Origin: Priestia iocasae
GTDB taxonomy: Bacteria > Bacillota > Bacilli > Bacillales > Bacillaceae_H
DNA: 64,000 nt
Direction of reading: 5' to 3'
NCBI RefSeq assembly: GCF_016909075.1
Contig: NZ_JAFBFC010000002.1
Location: 372,001 to 436,000 of the forward strand
Shown here: positions 9,604 through 18,064 of the stretch, piece by piece
How the letters are laid out: each line of letters starts with the position of its first letter
Numbering within the stretch: the first letter of the stretch is position 1
Program-made: the position numbers and the translations under genes
The notes under the pieces: generated by a model
Seen by the model: only the letters and a program-made list of their open reading frames with translations
The model's database searches: none
Told to the model about the DNA's origin: nothing

Positions 9604-9720
9604 GCGAAAATTCTTCATTTTATTTCAGGCGAACTATGGGTGTTTGTCCGAAACAGACAGCGATAGAATTCATATAGTAATAATGTGTAGATATAAAATA
9701 AGTGAGAAAGGAGCTCTTAA

Positions 9721-9921
9721 ATGGCTAATAGCAGAAAAATAGACCCTTTTACAAAAATGATGTTTGGTTCAGCAAAAGAAGAAAAAGAAGAAACAATTAA
9801 CGGTACTGATTGGAACCAGATCCTTAATCAGGTTCAAGATATTGCTTCATCCGTCGATAAGATGAAACCAATGTTTAAAGAATTATCACCTCTATTAGAT
9901 TTTTTTAAAGACAAAAAATAA
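9721..9921 (+). CDS. Small hydrophilic protein between comZ and fabHA
   Basis: A 66-residue charged protein, MANSRKIDPFTKMMFGS..., probably cytoplasmic, without signal peptide or membrane segment. AGAAAGGAGCTCTTAA is an excellent ribosome binding site. It is transcribed divergently from fabHA and convergently to comZ, and shares a bidirectional terminator with comZ. In B. subtilis the small gene yjzB occupies this slot, but I cannot confirm homology, so no symbol is assigned. Function unknown. Confidence 0.72.
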   Translation: MANSRKIDPFTKMMFGSAKEEKEETINGTDWNQILNQVQDIASSVDKMKPMFKELSPLLDFFKDKK

Positions 9922-9950
9922 CAGCTTGGATTTTCCAAGCTGTTATTTTT
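9913..9950. terminator. Bidirectional terminator between the small gene and comZ
   Basis: AAATAACAGCTTGG and CCAAGCTGTTATTTTT form a stem around ATTTT. A-run and T-run flanks make it usable in both directions. It overlaps the comZ stop codon. Confidence 0.85.
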
Positions 9951-10140
9951 ATTCACTATGCTCTTTTAGAGCCTCTTGTTTACCAAGCTCATACGCATCG
10001 TTCATCACTTTTGTTAATAGTTCCATAATTGGCTGTAAGTGCTCCATACTTAGTTCAACACCTGTGTTGTCTAAAAGTTCTTTTGCTTCTGGTAAATACT
10101 TCATAGCGATTTGCATAAATTGCATTTGTTGTTCGTTCAT
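9949..10140 (-). CDS. comZ: ComZ, ComG operon regulator
   Basis: A 63-residue protein beginning MNEQQMQFMQIAMKYLPEAKELLDN, with the conserved core LSMEHLQPIMELLTKVMNDAYELGKQEA. This matches the ComZ family in length and sequence as I remember it. ComZ is reported to restrain comG expression during competence. It is 27 nt downstream of med in the same direction, the usual med-comZ arrangement, and AGAGGAGAGGACATA supplies the ribosome binding site. Confidence 0.85.
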   Translation of the reverse strand: MNEQQMQFMQIAMKYLPEAKELLDNTGVELSMEHLQPIMELLTKVMNDAYELGKQEALKEHSE

Positions 10141-10167
10141 TATGTCCTCTCCTCTTATGTATATGAA

Positions 10168-11115
10168 TTATTGATTAGGTAAGTTCCCTGTTCTTTTATA
10201 CGTTTCAATATGCTTTAAAACTTTTTCTCTATACTCATCTGCCACAAGTGGACTAAACTTCCCTACAGAAATGACATCATCTTGAAAATCAAATGATAGG
10301 TTACCTGATTGTAATGTTCCTTCATTGAATTCTTTGGCTACTAGTTCATATAGAGCATCCACACGTTGGACAGTACTTGTTAATACCGTATTCTCTCCTA
10401 AGTCTGATTGCTCGGTTATATACCCAATTGCATATAAACCTTTTGCTTTTAACTCTTCAATAAGCGGTACATTAAAACCATCGCCTGCAGGATACACAAC
10501 ATCTACACCTTCAGCAATCATTTCATCTAAGAAATGATTTGCAGTTTGAATATCATCCCAATTTTTCACAAATCTTACGTCAACATCAACGTCGGCATTT
10601 TCGTAAAGTGCTCCTTCAAAGAAACCATTTACTTCCGGTTGCCATTCAAATGCGGAAATAACCCCAACTTTATTTGTTTGTGTCATCTCACCTGCGACCA
10701 TACCTCCAAAGAAGCCCATGGCATGTCCTTCAAAGTTTAGGCTCGTTACGTTTTCAGCCTTTGCATCACCGTTAAAGCAAATAAATTGAATATCTGGATA
10801 TGCTTTTCCTAGCTCATTAAAATATTGAGCATATATATCACCATGCCCGAAGATAAGATTGACACCTCTTTGCTCAAATTCTTCAACCGCTTGTCTAACC
10901 ACTTCTTCTGACTTCATATTCTCTTTATAAAATACGTCTGTGTTAAACTTTGATTGAATCTTTAACATCCCTGTATATCCTTTTGTCCCCCATACTTGAT
11001 CATTAATTGTCTCTGGAACAAGCAAGCCGACATTTTTTATGTTTCCCTGAATCGGACTGCTACATCCAGACAAAAGGAAGAAGAGAAGTAAAAACAAACA
11101 AAGTAGTTTGTTCAA
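10168..11115 (-). CDS. med: Med, BMP-family lipoprotein, competence regulator
   Basis: A membrane lipoprotein of the basic membrane protein (PnrA-like) solute-binding family. In B. subtilis Med stimulates comK expression. The hydrophobic leader LLCLFLLLFFLLSGC ends in lipobox LSGC. The binding-fold motifs VGLLVPETINDQVWG near the N-terminus and GHGDIYAQYFNELGKAYPD are visible. I place the start at the TTG at 11115 because AAAGGAG lies eight bases before it; the upstream GTG at 11124 overlaps that ribosome binding site. This gives 315 residues. It is followed by comZ and has its own promoter. Confidence 0.85.
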   Translation of the reverse strand: MNKLLCLFLLLFFLLSGCSSPIQGNIKNVGLLVPETINDQVWGTKGYTGMLKIQSKFNTDVFYKENMKSEEVVRQAVEEFEQRGVNLIFGHGDIYAQYFNELGKAYPDIQFICFNGDAKAENVTSLNFEGHAMGFFGGMVAGEMTQTNKVGVISAFEWQPEVNGFFEGALYENADVDVDVRFVKNWDDIQTANHFLDEMIAEGVDVVYPAGDGFNVPLIEELKAKGLYAIGYITEQSDLGENTVLTSTVQRVDALYELVAKEFNEGTLQSGNLSFDFQDDVISVGKFSPLVADEYREKVLKHIETYKRTGNLPNQ

Positions 11116-11168
11116 AACCGCCACTCCTTTATGTCTCGTATCAACTGAGTTCTTGTGTTTCTTTCATT

Positions 11169-11197
11169 ATTTTAACTTGCCCGTATATAATTGTAAA
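11169..11197 (-). promoter_or_regulatory. Sigma-A promoter of med-comZ
   Basis: The -35 TTTACA (11192-11197) and -10 TAAAAT (11169-11174) are separated by 17 bp on the minus strand. The start of transcription would be about 50 nt before the med start codon. Confidence 0.65.
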
Positions 11198-11324
11198 AGA
11201 AAAATTTACCTTATCTCCTCTACTTAAAGCGGAAATTCAACATAGAGGAAAACCATCTTATGTCGAATTCCCTCATGCTTACTTTTAATAAACGAAGAGC
11301 GACGTTACTTGTAGACTCATTCTA

Positions 11325-12212
11325 CTAGCTTCGATAAGAAAAGATTGTACGCGTATGCCTCATTTGTTGATACATCCCTTCTCTTATACTAACCTTTGGA
11401 TAAAAGTTTAATATCTCTTTTGCTCTTTCACTCTCTTTAAACTCATTTTCTTTTTCTTGTATTTCTTTTATATTCAATAGTTGTGCGCCTCTTCCCCAAT
11501 CTTTATCCTGTTTATTGACTAAATGAACAACATCGTATTTGATTGAAGCTTGTTGACTACTTTTTAATGCGTTCACTACATCATCAATGTAGAGAACATG
11601 ACGAGTATCTTCTTCAATTATCTCTTTTTTTTCTTTATGAATGAGAGCATGTTGATACGCCATCGATAACGGCTGCCATGGTCCATATATTGTGGGGACT
11701 CGTATAGTCATACATTGAAGATCAGAGCTCTTCGCTTTCTCAATCATTTTTTCAAAGTGGAGCATTAGTTTTCCTTCTCGATGATCTGGTATTGGAACGG
11801 TTTCTTCTGTAATCTCTTTTTGTTCCTCTCCAAATACTCGTAAACTTGATAAGAAAACGAGCTTCGTCTTTGTCTGTCTACATTTTGTAATGGTTTGAAT
11901 GAGCGCTTCGTTTGCTTCTTTCATTTTATGCCGTAAGAATTGTGAGTCATGAAAATCTCCGGCGTCAAAATAAGTAAAATAAACGACATCTGTATCTGAA
12001 TCAATTGAAAGCTGTTGGTCTGCCTCGTCTATTTGTACACTTGTGAAGTTAGCATTTCGTCCTAAAAAAGAGCGCATCTCATCCTGTAAAAAGGATTCAG
12101 ATTTATGAGGTTCATGCATATAACCCTTTACTTCAATTCCATCATTCAAAAAAGATGTACATAAGTGAAAACCAACAAATCGATTAGAACCAACGACAAT
12201 TATCTTAGACAT
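11325..12212 (-). CDS. NAD(P)-binding Rossmann protein, extended SDR/epimerase-like
   Basis: A 295-residue cytoplasmic protein with an N-terminal dinucleotide-binding strand KIIVVGSNRFVGFHLCTSF, a divergent form of the GxxGxxG motif. Further SDR-type blocks are VVYFTYFDAGDFHD, KLVFLSSLRVFGEEQKEITEET (the Ser-containing strand) and RVPTIYGPW. The catalytic YxxxK is not clearly present, so it may be an atypical or regulatory member. It lies between the YjaU-type hydrolase and med, the place of yjaV in B. subtilis; I am not certain of orthology. GATGAGGTGATGAT supports the start. Confidence 0.7.
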   Translation of the reverse strand: MSKIIVVGSNRFVGFHLCTSFLNDGIEVKGYMHEPHKSESFLQDEMRSFLGRNANFTSVQIDEADQQLSIDSDTDVVYFTYFDAGDFHDSQFLRHKMKEANEALIQTITKCRQTKTKLVFLSSLRVFGEEQKEITEETVPIPDHREGKLMLHFEKMIEKAKSSDLQCMTIRVPTIYGPWQPLSMAYQHALIHKEKKEIIEEDTRHVLYIDDVVNALKSSQQASIKYDVVHLVNKQDKDWGRGAQLLNIKEIQEKENEFKESERAKEILNFYPKVSIREGMYQQMRHTRTIFSYRS

Positions 12213-12252
12213 ATCATCACCTCATCTTTTAATAGCCAGACGCACAAATAAT

Positions 12253-12288
12253 AAAGCCCCTAAGATATGTATAATCATAGGAGCTTTT
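12253..12288 (-). terminator. Terminator after the YjaU-type gene
   Basis: Minus-strand arms AAAAGCTCCTA and TAGGGGCTTT are separated by about 14 nt and followed by ATTATTTG. It lies directly after the hydrolase stop codon; the T-run is weak. Confidence 0.5.
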
Positions 12289-12289
12289 G

Positions 12290-13027
12290 TTATAACTCTT
12301 TTTCACATTGTTCATAAAAATGTGTAAGAGCATGTTGGAACAAATATTTTTTTTCCATAAGGTATAGGGAAAGAGTTACGGGTGCTTGAAGGCTTTCTCG
12401 ATGAGCTTCATAATGTTTACTGTGGAAAAATGGATAGTGAGTCGCTTCATTTGCTGTTGTCCATATTTTCGCAGGCAAGGTAGATTGAAAACTACTGAGA
12501 GGAGGATAAGCTGAAATAATTTTATCAACTTGCTTTCTTTCTACTCCATACGCTTGACTCAGTTCTTTCATCATCTGCCTATAGAAAAATTTATTCGCCT
12601 TTTCATAACGGACATGTGCATGAAAATCAATACATGGATTTAAAAAAGCAACTGATCTAATGGATTCTTCTCCTTCTTCCATTAACTGAAGAGCAATTAA
12701 AGCACCTATTCCTTCCGCTAAGATGTGAATGCGCTTGTTTAAAATTTCTTGCTTCATCACTAAATGATATAACTGCTTTGCTAACCAACATGCCTTTGAA
12801 GATCCCCAATGTCTGTCATATAAGTTTGAATAAAAGATAGTATAACCTTGATCTTGTAAATACGTTACAAGCTGTGAGCGACCTTCATGTTGAATCCACA
12901 AACTTGTTGAACTCTCTACAAAATGATCTTTGTCTCCTAAGATTAGCACACCAAACCCATTTGGTTTTTCTGGTAAATGTACTACATTCCATTGATTATC
13001 AAGACTAAAAAAACGACGATCAATCAT
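12290..13027 (-). CDS. YjaU-like alpha/beta-hydrolase-type protein
   Basis: A 245-residue protein with an alpha/beta-hydrolase-like layout: GFGVLILGDKDHF near the N-terminus, then ILAEGIGALIALQLMEEG around residues 123-140, where the expected nucleophile elbow GxSxG reads AEGIG without serine. The catalytic Ser therefore seems absent, and activity as a classic esterase is doubtful. PLSLYLMEKKYLFQHALTHFYEQC closes the protein. A GGGGGAG ribosome binding site precedes the ATG. By position it corresponds to yjaU of B. subtilis. Function unknown. Confidence 0.62.
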   Translation of the reverse strand: MIDRRFFSLDNQWNVVHLPEKPNGFGVLILGDKDHFVESSTSLWIQHEGRSQLVTYLQDQGYTIFYSNLYDRHWGSSKACWLAKQLYHLVMKQEILNKRIHILAEGIGALIALQLMEEGEESIRSVAFLNPCIDFHAHVRYEKANKFFYRQMMKELSQAYGVERKQVDKIISAYPPLSSFQSTLPAKIWTTANEATHYPFFHSKHYEAHRESLQAPVTLSLYLMEKKYLFQHALTHFYEQCEKEL

Positions 13028-13117
13028 GCTGGCTCCCCCGTCTTTATTGGCAACTCTAACTCGATATAGTGTATGAAAAAGGAGAAAAAATGAAAGAGAA
13101 CAATGCCTATTTTCTAT

Positions 13118-13246
13118 TCATTCTTTCCGCTCATCCTCCATTCCCTCTTGCTTTAATCGCTCTAGCGTCTCCATTCCTAATTCTGTTAAATTAGATTGAT
13201 CTTGCTCTAACAACAATTCCAGTTCTGTCTTTTCTTCTTTTTTCAT
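13118..13246 (-). CDS. Small acidic/charged protein (42 aa)
   Basis: A short reading frame starting at 13246 behind AAAAAGGAGGAG, a near-ideal ribosome binding site with TTTTT spacing. The product MKKEEKTELELLLEQDQSN... is 42 residues, very rich in Glu and Lys and probably helical. It would be the first gene of a minus-strand set leading to the YjaU-like gene 90 nt downstream. A hydrophobic 34-codon frame on the opposite strand (13090-13194) overlaps it and also has a good ribosome binding site, but its composition looks like the complement of this one. Function unknown. Confidence 0.5.
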   Translation of the reverse strand: MKKEEKTELELLLEQDQSNLTELGMETLERLKQEGMEDERKE

Positions 13247-13396
13247 AAAAACTCCTCCTTTTTCTTTTCTTGTTCGATTTTTAAAATCAATATCCTCTTA
13301 TACAATATGTAAAGTTTCGTAAAAATTTCATTTTCTCGTTCTCTATTCTTGTGGTAAGATATTAACAAACTGCTTGTAGAAACTGAGGTGAAAATA

Positions 13397-13588
13397 ATGC
13401 GTTTCTTCTGGACATTCTTTTGGGGTTTCTTGTTAATTAACATGGCTGCATACGTTATTTCGTCAATGGCAGGCGGTACATACGATTTTGCACACGCTTC
13501 CATCGTCAGTGTCATCTTCTCACTTGTGATCATTTTACTAGGTGAAGTTGGAGTTCCAAACGAGCCTATACCACATGACCACCATTAA
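13397..13588 (+). CDS. yjzD: YjzD, DUF2929 small membrane protein
   Basis: A 63-residue membrane protein with two predicted helices: FFWTFFWGFLLINMAAYVISSM (about residues 3-24) and SIVSVIFSLVIILLGEVGV (about 36-54), ending in a His-rich tail PHDHH. This matches the DUF2929/YjzD family. I start it at the ATG preceded by GAGGTG and six bases; the GTG nine bases earlier is part of that ribosome binding site. It is transcribed divergently from the small acidic gene and convergently with galT. Function unknown. Confidence 0.8.
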   Translation: MRFFWTFFWGFLLINMAAYVISSMAGGTYDFAHASIVSVIFSLVIILLGEVGVPNEPIPHDHH

Positions 13589-13598
13589 TTAGTTAAAA

Positions 13599-13633
13599 AA
13601 ACAAGGCTAGCCCATGGGCTAGCCTTGTTTTTT
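13599..13633. terminator. Bidirectional terminator between yjzD and galT
   Basis: AACAAGGCTAGCC and GGCTAGCCTTGTT form a perfect stem with A- and T-run flanks. The last codons and stop of galT lie inside it. Confidence 0.9.
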
Positions 13634-15148
13634 TACTGTATTCATAAATGCATCAAATGCTTGTTTTCCTTTTTCGTCTCTTTTAAAGACTCCCGCATGT
13701 TCTAAAATTGTGGCAAAAACCTTTCCAAGCTCTTCTTGTAGGATTTGTTGTGCTTCTTCAATCGTTGAAAAAGAATAGTTCTCTTTTAGTGCGTTTGCCC
13801 AATCTAGATGCTTCCATATTTCTTCTTGTTTTCTTATTTCTTCTTCTACATTTTCTTTAGTTAAGCACGCTGCTAATGCTTGCAGTTCTTCCTTCAAGCG
13901 ACCTGGTAGCACGGCAAGTCCCATGACCTCAATTAATCCGATGTTTTCTTTTTTAATATGATGTACTTCCGCATGAGGATGGAAAATACCATCTGGATGT
14001 GCTTCACTTGTACGATTATTTCGAAGCACAAGATCTAACTCAAATAGCTCTCCACGTCGTCTTGCAATTGGTGTGACCGTATTATGAGGCGTATCATTTG
14101 TAAAAGCAAAGATGTCTACTGTTTCATCACTGTATTGCTGCCACTTTTCGAAGATGTGTTGAGCACACTGTACAAGCTCCTCTTGATTGGTTCCTTGTAA
14201 TCGAACCACAGACATTGGCCAATTCACTCTTCCAATTGTTACACCCTTAAATTGTTCAACCTCATATACTTTTTCTATTTCTGCTTTAGCCATCGGAAAT
14301 TCATGAAAGCCACCTTGAAAGTGATCATGGCTCAAGATCGACCCTCCGACAATTGGTAAATCAGCATTGGATCCAAGGAAATAATGCGGGAACTTATCGG
14401 TAAACTCTAACAAACGCTGAAATGTTTGTTGAGAAATTTGCATTGGTGTATGAGCACCTGAGAAGACAATTGCATGCTCATGGTAATAAACATATGGTGA
14501 AAATTGCAAATACCATTGCTCATCATTTAATTCTACTGGAATAATGCGATGATTTTGCCTTGCTGGATGATTTACACGTCCTGCATACCCTGCATTTTCC
14601 TTACAAAGTAAACATTGAGGATACGTACTTTGCTTCATTGCTTTAGCCGCTGCAATGGCTTTTGGATCTTTCTCAGGCTTCGATAGATTAATCGTAATTT
14701 CAAGTTGTCCATAAGGTGTATCTGCTAACCATGCTTCATTTTTTGCAATACGATCGGTTCGAATATAGTGAACATCTTTAGAAAATTGATAAAAATCCTT
14801 TGTTGCTACTTTAGGGCTTTGCTCTTCGTATGTTGAATAAAAACGACGATTCACCTCAGAAGGAAGTGGTACAAAGCAGCTCATTAACTTTGTATCCAGT
14901 AAATCTCGGTACGTGACTGTATTTTCTTCTAATCGACCATGTTCCGCTGCCCAGTCCAAAATGTTCTCCAATATATCAGCTATATTCTCATATTCGTTCT
15001 CTTCATCCTCAGGATGACTATATTCATCTAGCTCTAATACTTCTAATAATTTATTACGTACTACATCTATGTCCCATTTTGTCATTAATTGTTTTTGCAG
15101 TCCATATTGAATCAAACGGTGAATATGACTATAGATTGTCATTGACAT
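13619..15148 (-). CDS. galT: Galactose-1-phosphate uridylyltransferase (class II) GalT
   Basis: Transfers UMP from UDP-glucose to galactose-1-phosphate in the Leloir pathway. The roughly 510-residue length and sequence are those of the Gram-positive type II enzymes. Blocks visible are CLLCKENAGYAGR (about residues 181-193), ILSHDHFQGGFHEFPMAKAE (His-rich, about 276-295) and FHPHAEVHHIKKENIGLIEVMGLAVLPGR. The ATG at 15148 is preferred because AAAGG lies nine bases upstream. It follows galK by 22 nt in the same transcript, so the pair encodes the first two steps of galactose use; no galE is in the window. Confidence 0.92.
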   Translation of the reverse strand: MSMTIYSHIHRLIQYGLQKQLMTKWDIDVVRNKLLEVLELDEYSHPEDEENEYENIADILENILDWAAEHGRLEENTVTYRDLLDTKLMSCFVPLPSEVNRRFYSTYEEQSPKVATKDFYQFSKDVHYIRTDRIAKNEAWLADTPYGQLEITINLSKPEKDPKAIAAAKAMKQSTYPQCLLCKENAGYAGRVNHPARQNHRIIPVELNDEQWYLQFSPYVYYHEHAIVFSGAHTPMQISQQTFQRLLEFTDKFPHYFLGSNADLPIVGGSILSHDHFQGGFHEFPMAKAEIEKVYEVEQFKGVTIGRVNWPMSVVRLQGTNQEELVQCAQHIFEKWQQYSDETVDIFAFTNDTPHNTVTPIARRRGELFELDLVLRNNRTSEAHPDGIFHPHAEVHHIKKENIGLIEVMGLAVLPGRLKEELQALAACLTKENVEEEIRKQEEIWKHLDWANALKENYSFSTIEEAQQILQEELGKVFATILEHAGVFKRDEKGKQAFDAFMNTVKKQG

Positions 15149-15170
15149 CTTAATCATCCTTTCTTTTTAA

Positions 15171-16355
15171 TTACTTTTCAATCGCTTCTAGCTGTAGCTC
15201 TCTTGCCCCAGAACCTACTTGGACAACATAAAAGTCTGGAATTAACCCTGTCGTTTTAGTGTAAGAATCTTTGACTTCTTGAATAAACGTTTCAATATAA
15301 GCATCTTTCACAATGCTGATTGTACATCCTCCAAAACCTGCGCCTGTCATTCTTGATCCAATTACACCTTCTTGATTCCAAGCTGCCTCTACTAACGCAT
15401 CTAATTCTGTTCCCGTTACTTCATAATCATCTCGTAACGAACGGTGCGATTCATTCATTAATCGTCCAAAGCCAGCTATGTCTCCCGCTTGAAGCTTAAC
15501 GACAGCTTCTTTTGTGCGCTCATTTTCATAAACCGCATGCTTGGCTCTTTTTTGATGAAGCTCATTTTTAATTAAATGCTTGTGCGCTTCAAATTGCTCT
15601 TTTGTTAATTCACCGAGTGATGAAATAGAAAGCTCCTTTTGTAAATCACGCAAAGCCATATCGCACTCGTATCGGCGCTCGTTATACTTCGAATCTGCCA
15701 ATCCTCGACGTTTATTAGTATTTGAAATGATAAGCGAAGCATCTTGTAGCTTTAGTGGACTGTACGTGAAATCAAGCGTTTGACAGTTTAATAAAACAGC
15801 ATGATCTTCTTTGCCCATTCCAATTGCAAACTGATCCATAATTCCACAGCTCACTCCGATGAACTCATTTTCTGCTTGTTGTGAAATTTTAACAAGCTCC
15901 ACCATCTCTAAGTTAAGGTGAAACAGCTCATTTATTACAACAGCAGTAGCTAATTCAATAGAAGCAGACGAAGACAATCCTGCACCATTTGGAATATTTC
16001 CATAAAACAAGACATCAAATCCTGTTGAAAGGTGATGCCCTTTCTTAATCAGTACGTCCATTACACCCTTTGGGTAATTAGCCCAATCATGACTTTTTTC
16101 ATATAAAAGGCTATCTAATGAAAACTGCACAATCTCAACATCTTTAAAATTTAATGAATACATCCTAACAAGTTGATCTTGACGTTTCCTTACGACAGCA
16201 TATGTTCCGATACTTAACGCACAAGGAAATACATAACCTCCATTGTAATCTGTATGCTCTCCGATTAAATTGACTCTTCCAGGTGCAAAGAACACGCGTA
16301 CCTCTTCTTCTCCAGGGAAGATTTTCATAAAGTCTATTTTTAATTGATCAATCAT
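15171..16355 (-). CDS. galK: Galactokinase GalK
   Basis: ATP-dependent phosphorylation of galactose at C1, a GHMP-family kinase of 394 residues. The galactokinase signature GRVNLIGEHTDYNGGYVFP lies at residues 26-44, the ATP-binding motif PNGAGLSSSASIE at about 121-133 and motif 3 GSRMTGAGFGGCTIS near 330-344. AGGTGA seven bases before the ATG supports the start. It is first in galK-galT, with a promoter about 50-75 nt upstream and a cre-like palindrome over the predicted transcription start, suggesting glucose repression. The divergent AraC-type gene is a likely activator. Confidence 0.94.
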   Translation of the reverse strand: MIDQLKIDFMKIFPGEEEVRVFFAPGRVNLIGEHTDYNGGYVFPCALSIGTYAVVRKRQDQLVRMYSLNFKDVEIVQFSLDSLLYEKSHDWANYPKGVMDVLIKKGHHLSTGFDVLFYGNIPNGAGLSSSASIELATAVVINELFHLNLEMVELVKISQQAENEFIGVSCGIMDQFAIGMGKEDHAVLLNCQTLDFTYSPLKLQDASLIISNTNKRRGLADSKYNERRYECDMALRDLQKELSISSLGELTKEQFEAHKHLIKNELHQKRAKHAVYENERTKEAVVKLQAGDIAGFGRLMNESHRSLRDDYEVTGTELDALVEAAWNQEGVIGSRMTGAGFGGCTISIVKDAYIETFIQEVKDSYTKTTGLIPDFYVVQVGSGARELQLEAIEK

Positions 16356-16382
16356 CTATTAATCACCTATCTCATCTAAAAT

Positions 16383-16396
16383 TGAAAACGTATTCA
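16383..16396 (-). promoter_or_regulatory. cre-like palindrome at galK
   Basis: TGAAAACGTATTCA matches the CcpA cre consensus (TGWNANCGNTNWCA) at 13 of 14 positions and is nearly palindromic. It lies at the predicted galK transcription start, a repressing position. Confidence 0.6.
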
Positions 16397-16401
16397 ACTT
16401 T

Positions 16402-16430
16402 ATTGTAAGAGTCACGGTACACATACTCAA
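16402..16430 (-). promoter_or_regulatory. Sigma-A promoter of galK-galT
   Basis: The -35 TTGAGT (16425-16430) and -10 TACAAT (16402-16407) are separated by 17 bp on the minus strand. Confidence 0.6.
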
Positions 16431-16572
16431 TGGTAAATACAAAAGGTAATATAGGTAGTTTTTTGCTATCTTCTTTTATCATGATCTATTTAAATAAGAA
16501 TTAAAATCGATTCTCTTTTCTTTACTACCTCATTATCTATTCAGTGTTACGTCTAGAAAAGGACTAGCAAAA

Positions 16573-16586
16573 AGAAAACGATTACG
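16573..16586 (+). promoter_or_regulatory. Weak cre-like site upstream of the AraC-type gene
   Basis: AGAAAACGATTACG matches the cre consensus at 12 of 14 positions. It lies 47-60 nt before the start codon of the AraC-family gene, beside an AT-rich likely -10 region (GTTATATATAC). Confidence 0.35.
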
Positions 16587-16632
16587 TTAAAGTGTTATAT
16601 ATACACAATTTCTGAAAAAAGAGGGTGAAATT

Positions 16633-17526
16633 TTGCTGTCTCATTTTCAAACAAAAGACTACAGCACCTTTGCGTTTCGCTTTTTAGAGCCTAATACAAA
16701 GCGCGTAGCTCAGATTTGGTCTGTCGGCTGGGATGAAGCGACTTCTACACTTTATAATTGGGATGGAAATGAACGAAAAGATGGTGGCAAATATATTTTG
16801 CAATACACAATTTCAGGGTATGGAGTCATTCAATTAAACGGAAAAGATTATAAATTAGATGCCGGAAAAGCTTTTATTGTTGGAACAACTGGTGATTACC
16901 GTTACTATTTACCAAAAGAAAGTGAGCAATGGGAGTTTATCTTCTTAACGTTATATGGAGATGAAGTAGCTACTTGCTGGGATTATATTCAACGTAAGCA
17001 CCATCCTGTTATCCGATTTCATCCTGAATCAGCCCCTATTCAATTACTAGCCCAAATTTATAAACGAGCAGGAGAACGAAAAATAACAGACGCATTTCAA
17101 GCTTCTAGTCTTTCTTATCGTTTTATTATGGAACTCTATCAATATGTAAAAACAATGGATACGTTTACTGATGATTGGCCCGAAAGCATTATTAGCTCTA
17201 TTTTATTTGCACGTAATCATTACCAAGAAGAAATTGGGCCGGATGAAATGGCGAGTGCTGCAAATTTATCTCGCTATCACTTCAGTCGATTATTTAAAGA
17301 AACAACAGGTATGACGCCTATTCAATATTTAACAAAAATGCGAATTCAAAAAGCAGCTGAATTACTACATCAAACGAAATATTCGATTGAAGAAATCGCT
17401 GAAAACGTCGGCTACGCTAATGCCAACTATTTAACAAAAGTTTTTCGAAAAGCGACTGGCTATACACCTGGTCAATACCGTAAAAGTGATGTGTCAATTG
17501 ACGAACACATTATGCTTCCAAAATAA
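16633..17526 (+). CDS. AraC-family regulator, probable galactose regulator
   Basis: A 297-residue transcription factor with an N-terminal cupin-like sugar-sensing domain (about residues 20-150; YILQYTISGYGVIQLNGKDYKL is the beta-barrel edge) and a C-terminal pair of helix-turn-helix motifs (about 195-290). Key blocks are ANLSRYHFSRLFKETTGMTPIQYL and IAENVGYANANYLTKVFRKATGYTPGQYR. The start is a TTG with GAGGGTGAAA just upstream; no in-frame ATG lies near it. It is divergent from galK-galT and close to a sugar symporter gene, so control of galactose use is a reasonable inference. The inducer is not shown by the sequence. Confidence 0.85.
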   Translation: MLSHFQTKDYSTFAFRFLEPNTKRVAQIWSVGWDEATSTLYNWDGNERKDGGKYILQYTISGYGVIQLNGKDYKLDAGKAFIVGTTGDYRYYLPKESEQWEFIFLTLYGDEVATCWDYIQRKHHPVIRFHPESAPIQLLAQIYKRAGERKITDAFQASSLSYRFIMELYQYVKTMDTFTDDWPESIISSILFARNHYQEEIGPDEMASAANLSRYHFSRLFKETTGMTPIQYLTKMRIQKAAELLHQTKYSIEEIAENVGYANANYLTKVFRKATGYTPGQYRKSDVSIDEHIMLPK

Positions 17527-17622
17527 AACGCGCTGAGAAAAAGGAAAAAAACACCTACTTTGACTCAGCACGCAACATGTCTTTCCTATTTAAATGTAGG
17601 GAAATGAATAGAGAAATGAACA

Positions 17623-17680
17623 AGGGATTTCGCCTTAAACCGCTGTTTTTAATGGCGTTGGAGAATCCCTTTTCATTTTT
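17623..17680. terminator. Possible terminator after the AraC-type gene
   Basis: AAGGGATT and AATCCCTT, with CGCC and GGCG inside, form a broken stem with a long loop and a T-rich end in the plus direction. It overlaps the end of the convergent small gene. Another partial repeat (GCTGAG/CTCAGC) lies nearer the stop codon, at about 17531-17570. Confidence 0.4.
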
Positions 17681-17915
17681 TCTCTGGAATTTCAACCGTT
17701 ACAGAACCATTTTCATAAATAAAGGTCATTTTCTTTCCTGGCATGACCATGTTTTCTAAAATATCACGAGAGGCTTGAAGGGCTATCTCCATTCGCTTCA
17801 CTTTTTCCGCTAACTCATCATTTTTATACTCATCTTCCGTTTCACGAATCTTTTGTAGCGATTCATCAATAAATTCATATACTTGATCATAAACAAGATC
17901 CACTCTTTCTTTCAT
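17673..17915 (-). CDS. Small uncharacterised protein (80 aa)
   Basis: A hydrophilic protein starting MKERVDLVYDQVYEFIDESLQK, with a long charged, probably coiled-coil N-terminal half and a C-terminal beta-like end KKMTFIYENGSVTVEIPEKK. I chose the ATG at 17915 since AAAGGA lies nine bases upstream; a GTG at 17939 is possible but has a poorer signal. It is downstream of the symporter gene on the same strand and convergent with the AraC-type gene. I do not recognise the family. Confidence 0.6.
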   Translation of the reverse strand: MKERVDLVYDQVYEFIDESLQKIRETEDEYKNDELAEKVKRMEIALQASRDILENMVMPGKKMTFIYENGSVTVEIPEKK

Positions 17916-18064
17916 GATTCTCAATCCTTTTTCCTTCACTTATTTTTTACTATCATAAATGATTAAAAGAGGATTGTACACTTCAAAACGAATAAATACA
18001 AAACCCCCTCTCCTCTTTTATCAATGAATGAAAAAAGGAAAGGGGGTAGGCTAATTTTACATTG

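Noticed and set aside
11007-11288. Plus-strand frame across the med start
   Set aside because: It runs antisense through the med signal peptide and promoter and has no ribosome binding site.
13090-13194. Plus-strand 34-codon hydrophobic frame with AAGGAG
   Set aside because: It is antisense to the small acidic gene; composition suggests a shadow, though the good ribosome binding site keeps it open as a question in the findings.
13243-13533. Minus-strand frame of 96 codons
   Set aside because: It is antisense to yjzD, which is a recognised small membrane protein with a proper ribosome binding site.
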